A stretch of DNA of 64,000 nt from Paraescarpia echinospica (lineage: Eukaryota > Annelida > Polychaeta > Sabellida > Siboglinidae): positions 38,175,882-38,239,881 of the forward strand of contig CM034534.1 of the NCBI GenBank assembly GCA_020002185.1, read 5' to 3'. Position numbers and translations under genes: made by a program. Of the stretch, positions 44,910 through 54,834 are shown in pieces (position 1 is the stretch's first letter; each line of letters opens with the position of its first letter). Below the pieces are notes generated by a model that was not told the DNA's origin, did not search any database, and was given only the letters and a program-made list of their open reading frames with translations.

Positions 44910-44950
44910 GGCTCCTTTCAGAGCCAAACAAAACGGTTCTTTTCAAAGCC
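44910..44950 (+). other. Two histone-mRNA-type stem-loop sequences in tandem
   Basis: GGCTCCTTTCAGAGCC (44910-44925) and GGTTCTTTTCAAAGCC (44935-44950), spaced 25 bp apart, resemble the 16-nt hairpin that ends replication-dependent histone mRNAs (GGCTCTTTTCAGAGCC) and are followed by CCAA/CCAACC as in histone genes. Each has one or two stem mismatches. No histone coding sequence is found upstream; the neighbour is a dead Merlin transposase. Confidence 0.4.
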
Positions 44951-45339
44951 AACCACAATTTCACAAAATAGTTGCCACATTGTTAAATTGCGTGTTAACA
45001 ATGCAGAACATTTGCTACTGTGTAATCATCAATAATATGACCAATGAGAAAATTTATAGTCTAGTTTTAGTTCGTGCAATTTTAGAATATGTTCTACTTT
45101 TAATATCTTAAGTCTTGAACGGTGGAACAGTATATTTTATTATTCTGTCACATCAACAGCCCCAGACAATTACACCACAGTTTAGATGTGACAATATGAC
45201 AGAGAGTTGTACAACATAATCTTTATATTCCGATGTAACAATCTTTTGAGTTTATTTACGATACCTACAGTCATAGAGATTTTGAGATTTCGTCAATTTG
45301 GCTTTGTCAGTTTAATTGTTCATTAAAGCTTAGCCCTAG

Positions 45340-45518
45340 AAAATTGAACTCATACTCTATCAATGTTTGCGTTATCTATTAGTAAATTATTAGGGTTTAC
45401 CATTCCATTATTATTTCTTGTATCTGCTTTGAAAATCATATATTTAGATTTATTTACATTTAGAGATGATTTGTTTACTGTAAGCCACTCATTAATTTTA
45501 TCCAGTTCTGAGTTGTAG
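45340..45518 (-). mobile_element. LINE reverse transcriptase fragment
   Basis: Minus strand: LDKINEWLTVNKSSLNVN, SKYMIFKADTRNNNG. It matches the fragment at 5575-5776. It ends abruptly at TGAGTTGTAG, where the dispersed repeat begins. Confidence 0.65.
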
Positions 45519-45655
45519 TTGATTGTGAATGAACAGTGCCTTGACATTTTTTATAGTTTTGTATTCATTTTGTTTGTATTTTCCATTTTAATAACAACTA
45601 ACCCCAATTACTGAAACATAATCATTGTTGTAAATTAATTTATTCACAATCACAT
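45513..45655 (+). repeat. Dispersed repeat, copy 2 of 2
   Basis: Aligns with 8568-8703. It sits between the RT scrap (left) and the L2 endonuclease (right). Confidence 0.65.
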
Positions 45656-45659
45656 TTAT

Positions 45660-45946
45660 GTGACAACTTGATTACTCTGACTTTACCATGCAATCCTTGC
45701 AACTGGACAAACCTTGCTCTGCTAAATGCAAGATCCGTGAGGAACAAAACTGATTACATTACCGATTATATCCACGAACATGATTTTGACATTATCGAGC
45801 TTACAGAGACGTGGCTGACAGATGCCCCCAAGGACATCCCAAATACCAGCAAGTTGACCCCGGATGGATACATCTTCGTCCACCAACCTTGGCCCGACCG
45901 ACGTGGTGGGGGAATCGGTGTTTTATACAAGTCGTGTATCAACAAG
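45660..45946 (+). mobile_element. L2-like LINE, 5' piece (endonuclease N-terminus)
   Basis: Reads NLALLNARSVRNKTDYI, DIIELTETWLTDAP and RRGGGIGVLYKS, the first endonuclease blocks with the catalytic Glu of TETWL. The open frame is cut by the LTR element at 45947 and resumes after 51380. Confidence 0.8.
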
Positions 45947-46110
45947 CGCCATATTGGATAAGTATCACATTTCCGCTTCCTGTATTATTGCGTTGGTTAA
46001 TTCCATACCTTGTTCCTGTTGTACGCTCTCTTGCCTCGACTTCGGTTTTGAGATAAGTCTGTTCAATAAATGTTCTCGTCGTTATCGAGTCTTTCCCTTC
46101 TATACTGGCG
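45947..46110 (+). repeat. 5' LTR
   Basis: 164 bp, starts CGCCATATTGGATAAG, ends TACTGGCG, with an AATAAA at about 46065. Two substitutions from the 3' LTR. The exact outer edge is uncertain by a few bases, because the 3' copy is preceded by TGGTCA directly after the purine tract. Confidence 0.8.
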
Positions 46111-46189
46111 TGGTGGCAGCGTTTTCACTACTGAAGTGGATAGATACTCGTATAGCCAAACAAACGGCACGACGAATGCTTACTTTCTG

Positions 46190-46725
46190 TACGCAGTAAT
46201 TAACATTGAACATTGCCGGCATTTGCATACACGATTGAGCTACACGTCAAACGCGACAAAGAGAGCTCCAAAACAGTGGTCTCTTTCAAAACACGAAACA
46301 CTGACGTCATATGAGAGCTGGCGCCAAAACCTCCAATATACTCCATCATTGGACGCGAATTTCGCACCATTCCTACTCGACCAGGTAACATGGGGAAAGA
46401 AAACTAACACTTCTCCACTCAGAGGCTTACTTGACGATACCGAAGACACACCAGGCTTGGTTAGGCGAACGGCACAACAAAAAGTCGCGCACTTAGAATT
46501 AATGCTTGGGCAGATTGCCAACTTCTGTCCGATCATATCGCGAAATACCATCGTCAAAACTCGACATCCGTCAACTCCATATGGCAGGCAATCAGACTTC
46601 ACTTCGGGTTTCAGACAAGCGGCGCTCACTTCATAGATTTCGCCGACATAAAACTTGAATCAGACGAAAACCACGAGGACCTATTCCAACGCCTCCTGGC
46701 GTTCGTTGAGGATAGTCTGCTGACA
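46190..46725 (+). pseudogene. Gag (capsid part) with one frameshift
   Basis: An open frame from the leader to 46636 reads KRAPKQWSLSKHETLTSYES and QKVAHLELMLGQIANFCPII, typical of the capsid region of this retroelement type. Near 46555, in an A run, one base appears missing. The next frame then reads SIWQAIRLHFGFQTSGAHFI and runs on into the long pol frame. No clear initiator ATG was found after the LTR. Confidence 0.55.
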
Positions 46726-49392
46726 GTGGGTGGCGATATATCACACCACGACGAGTTCCCGACCGTAGATGAGGACTTATCACCGTCGCTAGAGAACATG
46801 GTTGTATTGAGCTGGCTTAGACTTATCCATCAGGAGCTACCTAGACTCGTAAAACAGCGCTACGGAACCGAATTGCGGAGCCGCACGCTAGCCAGTCTTA
46901 AACCAGAGATCTCTCAAGCCCTGGGGTCCCTACTGGACGAGATCCATTCTATGTCAGAGACAAAAATCCTGAGACAGTCAACCTACTACCAACCACGCAC
47001 ACGCTCTGGGCACGCTCGCCCACAAAGCTACCAACGAACCCAACGAGCAAAACAATGCCCACTCTGTAAGCAGGCTGGTAGACCGATATTAGACCACCAT
47101 CTAAGCGCTTGCAAGTACTTGCCCGAGCAAGACAGACTGTTCATTACTAAGGCACGCAACGTGACAGGACTAAACTGCGAAGACAGCGGAGACGAGGAAC
47201 CACCGGTGAATGACGGCTACGTCAATGACGTACAAAAAGTGTCGGCGACTTGTCGCGTAAATACGAAACAGTCTCCATTCTTCGAGGCGTTCCATCGTCA
47301 CCACCCAATACGTCTTACCCTCGACACTGGGGCCGAAACCAACATGATTAGAGAGACGGTGGCCAGGTCAATTGGTGCAAAAATCACCAAAAGCTCCCAG
47401 CTCGCAAGACAAGCTGATGGTGTAACCCCACTCAATGTAGTCGGAGAAACAAGGCTCGTGTTATCGCGGGATAATCTTGACCTACACCTCGATGCCCTTG
47501 TCGTTAAAGACTTGGATGTCGATGTACTTGCGGGAACACCGTTCATGACAACCAATGACATATCCGTTCGTCCCGCCAAAAATCAGATCAGCATTGACGA
47601 AACTGTGATACACTACGGGATGGAGAACGTCAACCATTCCCAATATCACACGATTCGCAGAGCGCAGGCCTACGTGTTGCGTGCGCCACCCGCGTCCACT
47701 ACTGTTTGGCCAGGCGACTACATAGAACTGTCTATTCCGTCAGCACTCGACGATCTTGTATTGGCGATCGAACCTCGTAACGATCATAAGTCAACATTGC
47801 ACTGCCAAGATTGGCCCCAACCCGCCATTGTCGAGGCAGTCGGGGACAAAATCCGTTTACTAATCACGTGTTCACATCCCTTGAAAATAGGACGCAACGA
47901 GCACTTTTGCCAAGTGCGTGGTACCACAGCATGTGACACCAACTACGTGGAAGACATCGTAATCAAAAACACAAGCACACACGCAGCAGACGTGCAATTT
48001 CCAGACACTATCGAACTAGACAGTGGCAACCTCTTGTCTGACGACTTGCGCAACCAGTTCCGCAATCTGCATCAACAATTTGACACCGTGTTCAACTCGA
48101 AAATCGTAGGATACAACGGGCATGCGGGCCCATTCACAGCAACTGTAAACATGGGACCAGTCCAACCCCCGCAGCGAAAGGGGAGATGTCCGCAATACGC
48201 TCGCGACAAACTCGTCGAACTTCAGGAAAAGTTTGATGATTTGGAGGCGGCCGGTGTATTCCGTCGTCCAGAAGATATCGGGGTGGTGGTCGAATACCTT
48301 AACCCATCATTTCTCGTACGCAAAGCTAATGGAGGATCACGACTCGTCACTGCCTTCACGGAAGTAGGACGTTACAGCAAGCCGCAGCCTTCTCTCATGC
48401 CAGACGTGGATTCGACACTAAGATCAATAGCTTGCTGGAAGTACATCGTTGTATCAGACTTGACGAATGCATTCTATCAGATCCCTCTATCGAAGGACTC
48501 ACTCAAATACTGCGGAGTTGCGACACCCTTTCGTGGAGTTCTCGTGTACACACGATGTGCCATGGCCATACCCGGCTCTGAGACGGCATTTGGTGATCTG
48601 TTACAAGAGGGCGTCGTCGCCAAGTTGGCTGACGATTTGTACTGCGGGGGCAACTCGCCACAAGAAATACTAGACAACTGGAATCGTGTCCTTGATGCCC
48701 TTGCTCGATGCGACTTACGACTTTCAGCAAAGAAGACCAGGGTTTGCCCCAAATCAACGACCATCCTAGGCTGGATGTGGTCAGAAGGTAAACTACATGC
48801 CAGTCCTCACCGCATCGCTACTCTGGCATCGTGCACACCGCCACAAACCGTTCTGGGACTTCGTTCCTTCGTTGGAGCATATAAAGTGTTGGGACGCGTC
48901 ATCTCTCAGTGTTCCAAAGTACTTGCACCCCTCGAGTCGTACATTGCGGGCATGAAATCACAGGAGACAATGACATGGACTGATGACATCCGCGAGGCGT
49001 TCCGTGTAGCCCAAAACACACTCTCCACCAACAGATCGATCACATTACCGCGGCCCAGTGACCAACTATGGATCGTTACCGACGGTTCGGTTACCAAACG
49101 TGGCATCGGATCCACATTATACGTTTCGCGAAATGGACAGACCCGTCTTGCTGGGTTTTTCAGCGCCAAACTAAAGAAACACCAAGTTACATGGCTACCC
49201 TGCGAAATCGAAGCGTTAGGCATTGCTGCAGCAGTCAAACACTTCAGCCCGTACATCATACAATCAAAGTCGAAGCCGTGTCTACTCACCGACAGCAAAC
49301 CGTGTGTGCAGGCCATTGAAAAACTATGCCGTGGCGAATTTTCATCTAGCCCTCGCGTGACAACGTTTCTGTCAGTTGTCGCCCGATACTAA
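46726..49392 (+). CDS. Gag C-terminus, protease, reverse transcriptase, RNase H
   Basis: 888 codons. Residues ~111-129 hold a Cys/His knuckle (CPLCKQAG ... HHLSAC) that would bind RNA. The protease active site LTLDTGAETNM is at ~198-208. RT: FLVRKANGGSRLVTAF (~525), DLTNAFYQIPL (~575) and the catalytic box LADDLYCGG at ~634 (Leu-Ala-Asp-Asp). RNase H starts with WIVTDGSVTKRGIG (~783). The frame ends with TAA 49390-49392, but the same frame resumes directly with the integrase, so this stop is a single nonsense codon inside pol. The annotated start is only the first ATG; translation must come through from gag. Confidence 0.8.
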   Translation: MGGDISHHDEFPTVDEDLSPSLENMVVLSWLRLIHQELPRLVKQRYGTELRSRTLASLKPEISQALGSLLDEIHSMSETKILRQSTYYQPRTRSGHARPQSYQRTQRAKQCPLCKQAGRPILDHHLSACKYLPEQDRLFITKARNVTGLNCEDSGDEEPPVNDGYVNDVQKVSATCRVNTKQSPFFEAFHRHHPIRLTLDTGAETNMIRETVARSIGAKITKSSQLARQADGVTPLNVVGETRLVLSRDNLDLHLDALVVKDLDVDVLAGTPFMTTNDISVRPAKNQISIDETVIHYGMENVNHSQYHTIRRAQAYVLRAPPASTTVWPGDYIELSIPSALDDLVLAIEPRNDHKSTLHCQDWPQPAIVEAVGDKIRLLITCSHPLKIGRNEHFCQVRGTTACDTNYVEDIVIKNTSTHAADVQFPDTIELDSGNLLSDDLRNQFRNLHQQFDTVFNSKIVGYNGHAGPFTATVNMGPVQPPQRKGRCPQYARDKLVELQEKFDDLEAAGVFRRPEDIGVVVEYLNPSFLVRKANGGSRLVTAFTEVGRYSKPQPSLMPDVDSTLRSIACWKYIVVSDLTNAFYQIPLSKDSLKYCGVATPFRGVLVYTRCAMAIPGSETAFGDLLQEGVVAKLADDLYCGGNSPQEILDNWNRVLDALARCDLRLSAKKTRVCPKSTTILGWMWSEGKLHASPHRIATLASCTPPQTVLGLRSFVGAYKVLGRVISQCSKVLAPLESYIAGMKSQETMTWTDDIREAFRVAQNTLSTNRSITLPRPSDQLWIVTDGSVTKRGIGSTLYVSRNGQTRLAGFFSAKLKKHQVTWLPCEIEALGIAAAVKHFSPYIIQSKSKPCLLTDSKPCVQAIEKLCRGEFSSSPRVTTFLSVVARY

Positions 49393-51057
49393 GTCACGGT
49401 GCGCCACCTGGCGGGTTCATCAAATATACCATCCGACTTCGCAAGCAGAAACGCACCGGAATGCCATGAACCACATTGCCAGATATGTTCTTTCATATCG
49501 CAAATCGAACAATCTGTCGTTATGAGTGTTGCTGTGGAAGATATAATATCCGGCTCCACTCGCCTTCCGTTCACGAGCAGGTCCGCTTGGCTCTCTACAC
49601 AATCAGAGTGCTCTGACCTACGGCGCGTCAGAGCTCACCTAAAACAAGGCACGCGTCCATCCAAAAAAGTAACCAACGCCAAGGACGTAAAACGTTACTT
49701 ATCTACTACAACGTTGGCTCGCGACGGCGTCATCGTTGTCAAGTGCGACATACCATTCGCGCCAACCAAAGAACTTATCGTAGTTCCACGACAAGTGTTA
49801 GATGGCTTACTAACAGCGATCCACCTAAAGCTAAGCCACCCATCAAAACACCAACTCAAACTCGTAGTTCGTCGCAACTTCTTCGCATTGGACATCGACA
49901 ACGCGATTGAGCGAGTGACCGACGCATGCCATACATGCATGTCACTAAAAAATATCCCGACTACACTCATCGAACAAACAACGACCGACGCTCCCGAAGT
50001 GATTGGTGTTTCGTTCGCAGCAGATGTTATCAAGCGTAACCGACAACTCATATTTGTCGTCCGCGAAACCGTTAGCTCATACACTTCTACGTGCATCATC
50101 GAGAGCGAACGCCATGACGCGTTACGTGACTGCCTCGCTCGACTCTGCACAGAGTTTCGACCCCTCGACGGGCCCCCTGCGATCATCCGCGTGGATCCAG
50201 CCCCAGGGTTCATCGCTCTCGTGAACGACCCAACTCTGCCACGTTTGGGTATTCGTTTGGAGATAGGGAGAATCAAAAACTCTAACAAAAACCCCATGGC
50301 CGAGAAAGCTGTGTCAGAGGTTGAAGATGAGCTGCTACGACAGGAGCCTGGCGGGGGACCGGTGTCACCTCTTATACTGGCAATTGCTACCTCTCAACTC
50401 AACTCCAGAATCCGCGGTCGCGGCCTATCGGCACGCGAAATATGGTTCCAACGAGACCAGTTTTCCAACGCGCAGTTGCCTATTTTAGATCGTGCCATCA
50501 TCGCTGAACAACATCAGTCTCGCCAACAAAATCACGCACACAGCCAGACGTCGAAGGCTCCTCGCGGCAAAGAGGTGCCTGTACCGATAATTCATGTCGG
50601 TGACTTGGTTTACGTACTATCCGACCGCAATAAGTCGCAAGCTCGAGACCGCTATCTAGTCACCTCTATCGAAGATAGCTGGTGCTACATTCGCAAATTT
50701 AGCGGATCTCAACTACGCACTTCATCATACAAGGTGCGACTATCCGAGTGCTATTTAGTACCCGGTCATGTGTCGACCACAATACCCACGCGCCATCGTG
50801 AGGATGGAGATGACACGGAAGACGTCCCGCCATACGAAGACGACACCTCGCCTGATGTCCAAGCGAATGCAACTCCACCCGAAATCCCATTAGTGATCGC
50901 AGCACCGCCCGAGGCTCCACTGAAGATCACAGCGCCACCTGAGGCCCCTACAACCGCGCTACCGAAACCACCAACCACACCCAGTGACAACGTGAGGCCC
51001 ACTCGGCCCATCCGCAGACGTAATAAACCTGCATATCTACAAGACTATGTGTTATAA
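49393..51057 (+). CDS. Integrase part of pol (after the nonsense codon)
   Basis: Continues in the same frame as the upstream pol. RHLAGSSNIPSDFASR completes the RNase H/connection. HLKLSHPSKHQLKLV with CHTC is the H2C2 zinc domain. The catalytic triad appears as AADVI (D), RVDPAPGF (D) and KNPMAEKAVSEVE (E). A C-terminal GDLVYVLSDRNKSQARDRY module follows, as in gypsy-type integrases, then a Pro-rich tail to TAA at 51055-51057. Integrase inserts the cDNA. All catalytic residues are intact, so loss of function here is due only to the stop codon and the gag frameshift. Confidence 0.8.
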   Translation, partial: VTVRHLAGSSNIPSDFASRNAPECHEPHCQICSFISQIEQSVVMSVAVEDIISGSTRLPFTSRSAWLSTQSECSDLRRVRAHLKQGTRPSKKVTNAKDVKRYLSTTTLARDGVIVVKCDIPFAPTKELIVVPRQVLDGLLTAIHLKLSHPSKHQLKLVVRRNFFALDIDNAIERVTDACHTCMSLKNIPTTLIEQTTTDAPEVIGVSFAADVIKRNRQLIFVVRETVSSYTSTCIIESERHDALRDCLARLCTEFRPLDGPPAIIRVDPAPGFIALVNDPTLPRLGIRLEIGRIKNSNKNPMAEKAVSEVEDELLRQEPGGGPVSPLILAIATSQLNSRIRGRGLSAREIWFQRDQFSNAQLPILDRAIIAEQHQSRQQNHAHSQTSKAPRGKEVPVPIIHVGDLVYVLSDRNKSQARDRYLVTSIEDSWCYIRKFSGSQLRTSSYKVRLSECYLVPGHVSTTIPTRHREDGDDTEDVPPYEDDTSPDVQANATPPEIPLVIAAPPEAPLKITAPPEAPTTALPKPPTTPSDNVRPTRPIRRRNKPAYLQDYVL

Positions 51058-51216
51058 TACATGTGCCATGGACCTATTGACTCTACTGCATATTTTGTGT
51101 GACATATGCCCATATTGACTCTACTGCATATTTGTATGTCATATGGACTATCACGTTATAAACTTACAAGCTTATGTGCTATTATTAGATTAGTGAAGGA
51201 GAAAAGAAAGTGGTCA

Positions 51217-51380
51217 CGCCATATTGGATAAGTATCACATTTCCGCTTCCTGTATTATTGCGTTGGTTAATTCCATACCTTGTTCCTGTTGTACGCTCTC
51301 TTGCCTCGACTTCCGTTTTGAGATAAGTCTGTTCAATAAATGTTCTCGTCGTTATCGAGTCTTTCCCTTCAATACTGGCG
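51217..51380 (+). repeat. 3' LTR
   Basis: 98.8% identical (162/164) to the 5' LTR. The purine tract at 51195-51210 lies just upstream. Confidence 0.85.
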
Positions 51381-51401
51381 ATGATCTTATCGCTACAGTG
51401 G

Positions 51402-52115
51402 CCAGCATTGTCCTTCAAGTGCCTCGAGGTGGTGTTTGTTACACCATCAAGTGTTATCAGGATATTACTCATTTACAGACCTCCATCCACAAGCCGATGC
51501 GGAGTTTCTTTCATAACGTTTATGGACGAGTTCGCCAATCTCCTGGAACTTTCCACAGCACAGTTGACTGGACTAATTATCGTGGGCGATTTTAACATAC
51601 ACTATGGAAAGGCAGGAAATAAAGACTCAAACGACTTCTTTGATCTCCTGCACGTCACCAACTTGCAGCAGCATGTTCGTGATCCGACACACACCATCGG
51701 CAATATTCTGGACCTTGTAATTTCACCATCGTCAGGAAGCGTTGTGACATCAGTGACGGTGGGATCCCTGCTCACCGATCACCACGTTGTACACTGCCTG
51801 TTCCAAGCACCAAAGCCGAATCGAACAAAGAAGTGGGTTTCTTATCGAAAATATGCTGCAATTAATCCCACGAATTTCAGATCAGTTTTCGAACTTTCAC
51901 ACCTGGTAACAAGCCCGTGTAATAACATTGCAGACCTGTCGCAACTGTATGACACTTCCTTGCAAGAACTGTTAGACAGCCACACTCCATTGACCACACG
52001 GTCAATTACTGTGCGCCCCAACACGCCTTGGCACACAATGGAATTGTCGCTTGCCAAGCGAAAGCTCCGACAAGCAGTGCGGAATTGGAGACTGACAAAG
52101 CTGCAGATTCACTGA
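51402..52115 (+). pseudogene. L2 ORF2, second half of the endonuclease
   Basis: Reads LIIVGDFNIHYGKAGNKDS (catalytic Asp/Asn block), HVRDPTHTIGNILDLV, LLTDHHVVHC (catalytic DH near the end), then a linker to a TGA at 52115. It nicks the target DNA in an intact element. It is in frame with the piece at 45660-45946 in family terms, although the LTR insertion separates them. Confidence 0.75.
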
Positions 52116-52373
52116 TACATCTACACTGGACAACGTGAAACTTACAAACAGCAAATACAGTATGTGAAAGCCAAATTCTACACACACACAAATATGAATG
52201 TGCACGTAACAACAAAGCACTGTTCAGGATCTTGGATGACCTGATGAAGAGATAAAACTGCTCCAAAACTGCCCAGTCTTGTGTCTGGAATAGCACAACT
52301 GGCAGATGACTTTCTCGTGCACTTCACATGCAAAGTTCATTCGCAGCCAGTTAGCGAGTAAGCGCCTGCAAAC

Positions 52374-53969
52374 GTGCATTGTGAACAGTCTTGCACGGCC
52401 AATGCGTTTTCCGGCATCACCACAGACGGCGTTCACTCTTTGGTGAGGAAGTGTCCAACAAAATCAAGCGCGCATGATCCACTTCCTACCTCACTCGTGA
52501 AAGCCAACATTGACATTCTCGCGCCGACATTAGCTACAATCATCAACATGTCGCTCGAGTTGGGGTCCGTGCCGGCCAACTTCAAACATGCTGTGATCAC
52601 ACCTCTGTTAAAGAAACCAAACCTTGATTCAGACTCCATGAACAACTACCGGCCTATAGAGAACTTGTCATTTGTTTCAAAGTTACTGGAGCGCCACATA
52701 GCAGTCCAACTTCGCCATCATTTAGACAACAATAATTTGGTGGAAGTTTTCCAAAATGCTTACAGACAACATCACAGCACTGAGACAGCACTGGTGAACA
52801 TTCAGAATGACCACCTTCTTTCCCTTGACAAAAGGAAAGGTGTGCCGGCAATGGTGCTCGATATGAGTGCGGCGTTTGATACTATTGACCACTCGATTTT
52901 AATTAACCAGCTGCGCAGCATAGGCATTGAAGGCACCGCACTGAAATGGATGGAGTCATACCTGTCGAACCGGACTCAGTCAGTGTGCATTAGTGGCCAC
53001 AACTCACATATAACATTGATCGAGTCTGGCATAACATAGGGGTCTGTGCTAGGCCCAATCCTCTTCTCCATCTACACTGCCAATGGGTGCTACTTTCAGC
53101 AATACCATCTTTATGCAGATGACGCCCAACTGTATGTTGACCTGAGTGGAACGCGGGATGGAGAAGCCGCTGATGCGGTTGACCGCATCGAGCAATGCAT
53201 CGAAGAAGCGAAGCAGTGGATGTCAGACTACAATCTACTGCTGAACGAAAACAAGACCGAGGCTATTATTATCACGGCACCAAATCGTAAACACCTGCAT
53301 GACGTTTCGTGTGTTAGTGTATGCGAATGCAACATTATTCCGTCACCGACCATTCGCAACATCGTGGTTACAATCGACACTGGACTAACAATGTCGTCAC
53401 ACGTGTCACGGATGTGCAAGTCAGCGTACTACCACCTCTACGCAATTTCAAAAATAAGACATTGTCTTACTACTGATGCGTGTAAAACACTCGTCCACGC
53501 CCTGGTGACATCGCCGCTGGACTATAGTAACGCGGTCCTGTACGGCATCACCGAGGCACTTATGAACAAGTTGCAGATGGTACGGAACTCGGCGGCAAGA
53601 CTTATCTCAAGACACCGAAAGCACCAACACATAACACCTGTGCTGGTCGAACTGCACTGGCTTCCAGTTCGCTGGCGTATCCAGTACAAACTGCTGGTCC
53701 TTGTTTTCACGGCTTTACGTGGTCTTGCTCCAGCGTATATCAAAGGTCTTATAATATCGTATACGCCCACCCGCAACCTCCGAACTGCTGATCTACCTCT
53801 ACTTGTAGTCCCGCGCTACAACTTAGAGGGCTACGGCAGACGAGCTTTCTCCGTGTCTGGACCTACGCTCTGGAACGCTCTGCCAATAAACGTTCGTCAA
53901 ATAGACACTTTGAATAAATTCAAAACTTGCCTTAAAACTTATATATTTAAGCAGGCGTACTTCGACTGA
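52374..53969 (+). pseudogene. L2 ORF2, reverse transcriptase with one stop in the palm
   Basis: 52374-53039 has HDPLPTSLVKANID, NNYRPIENLSFVSKLLERH, YRQHHSTETALVNI and VLDMSAAFDTIDHSI. The run GVPQGSVLG reads GIT, TAG, GSVLG (53037-53039): a Gln codon became amber. 53046-53969 continues with a ~15-residue deletion, then YHLYADDAQLY (catalytic box intact), NEKLT-type segment NENKTEAI, LHWLPVRWRIQYKL and SGPTLWNALPINVR. Confidence 0.8.
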
Positions 53970-54456
53970 AGAACTGTGCTGTAGGACACTTTTTATGAAC
54001 ATGTATTTAATCAATTAATTTATTTCTATTACATAATATATTTTAATTTATTTATTATTATTTATCTTTTAATACAATTTTATATATTATAATATATTTT
54101 TTATTGAATTATCTTAATATCTGTGCAAATATGTCATGCATTTTTGTCATATTATATATATATATACAATCTCGTAAATCTTTATAATTATTATATTTAC
54201 CGGCATCCTTATACATATATATTTTTACATTTGTTTCCATGTATGTTTTATAATGTTTGTACGCGCCTATGAACGGCTGGTCCCGGAGATATGGCACTAT
54301 AGAAATGCTACTAGTAATAATAATAATAATGTTAGTCCCCACAACGTGTCAGCCCTAAGGAAATGTGCATACGTGACAGCGTTTCAAAGGGTAGGCCTGA
54401 ATATATATTTATATTTCAATAATTAATAAATATCAGAAAAGAATCTGAGATGTTGC

Positions 54457-54757
54457 ATGCATGTTTGTACAACAATTATTATATTGCACATCATATATAT
54501 TTATTTATTTATAATATATGTTATATATAGTGTATATATATACATATATGTTACATAGAATAGAAAGTGCTTACCGTAAAAATAAGCACTAAAACAAGAT
54601 GGCCGCCATTTACAAAGCACCACGTGACCAACAACAGTTTTTCAGAAGATTTACTGGATTTACAATCGTATTGTCATTTCCTGAAAGTTTTGGTGTATGA
54701 TAAACACATTGGTGTATAATGATTTTTTATCATGCGGCGGCACATTGGTGAGTATGA
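54457..54757 (+). repeat. Dispersed repeat family, copy B
   Basis: Aligned with 9753-10015. Its TA-rich section (54485-54555) is expanded. Directly at its right edge the gypsy remnant begins (54763). Confidence 0.75.
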
Positions 54758-54834
54758 CCAGTAGTCGTCTAAGTGGCTCAGCAGTTTCCGAGTAGTGTGG
54801 GACAAATTTGAGGTAGAAATTCGTCGTGCCCTGA

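Larger units (their letters stand above)
45947..51380 (+). mobile_element. Gypsy-like LTR retrotransposon inserted in an L2 LINE
   Basis: Two 164-bp direct repeats (45947-46110 and 51217-51380) differ at only two positions and bound a gag-protease-RT-RNase H-integrase unit on the + strand. A TGGTGGCAGCG box follows the 5' LTR (probable primer site) and a purine run (51195-51210) precedes the 3' LTR. It interrupts the endonuclease of an L2 LINE. A clear target duplication was not found at the two junctions. LTRs of 164 bp are short for this group. No envelope-like frame is present. Confidence 0.85.
51381..54335 (+). mobile_element. L2-like LINE, 3' piece after the LTR insertion
   Basis: The endonuclease resumes (CLEVVFVTPSSVIRILLIYR, LIIVGDFNIHYGKA) and then the linker to 52115. 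After ~260 bp of broken frame, the RT runs 52374-53039 and 53046-53969. Its 3' UTR ends with TATGGCACTATAGAAAT and an (ATA)n tail at 54316-54335. Removing the LTR element restores a ~3.2-kb LINE with both enzyme domains but with stops. Confidence 0.85.

Noticed and set aside
49390..49392. Gag-pol type readthrough stop in the LTR element
   Set aside because: The stop lies between RNase H and integrase, not at the gag/pol border, and has no recognised readthrough context. A point mutation is simpler.
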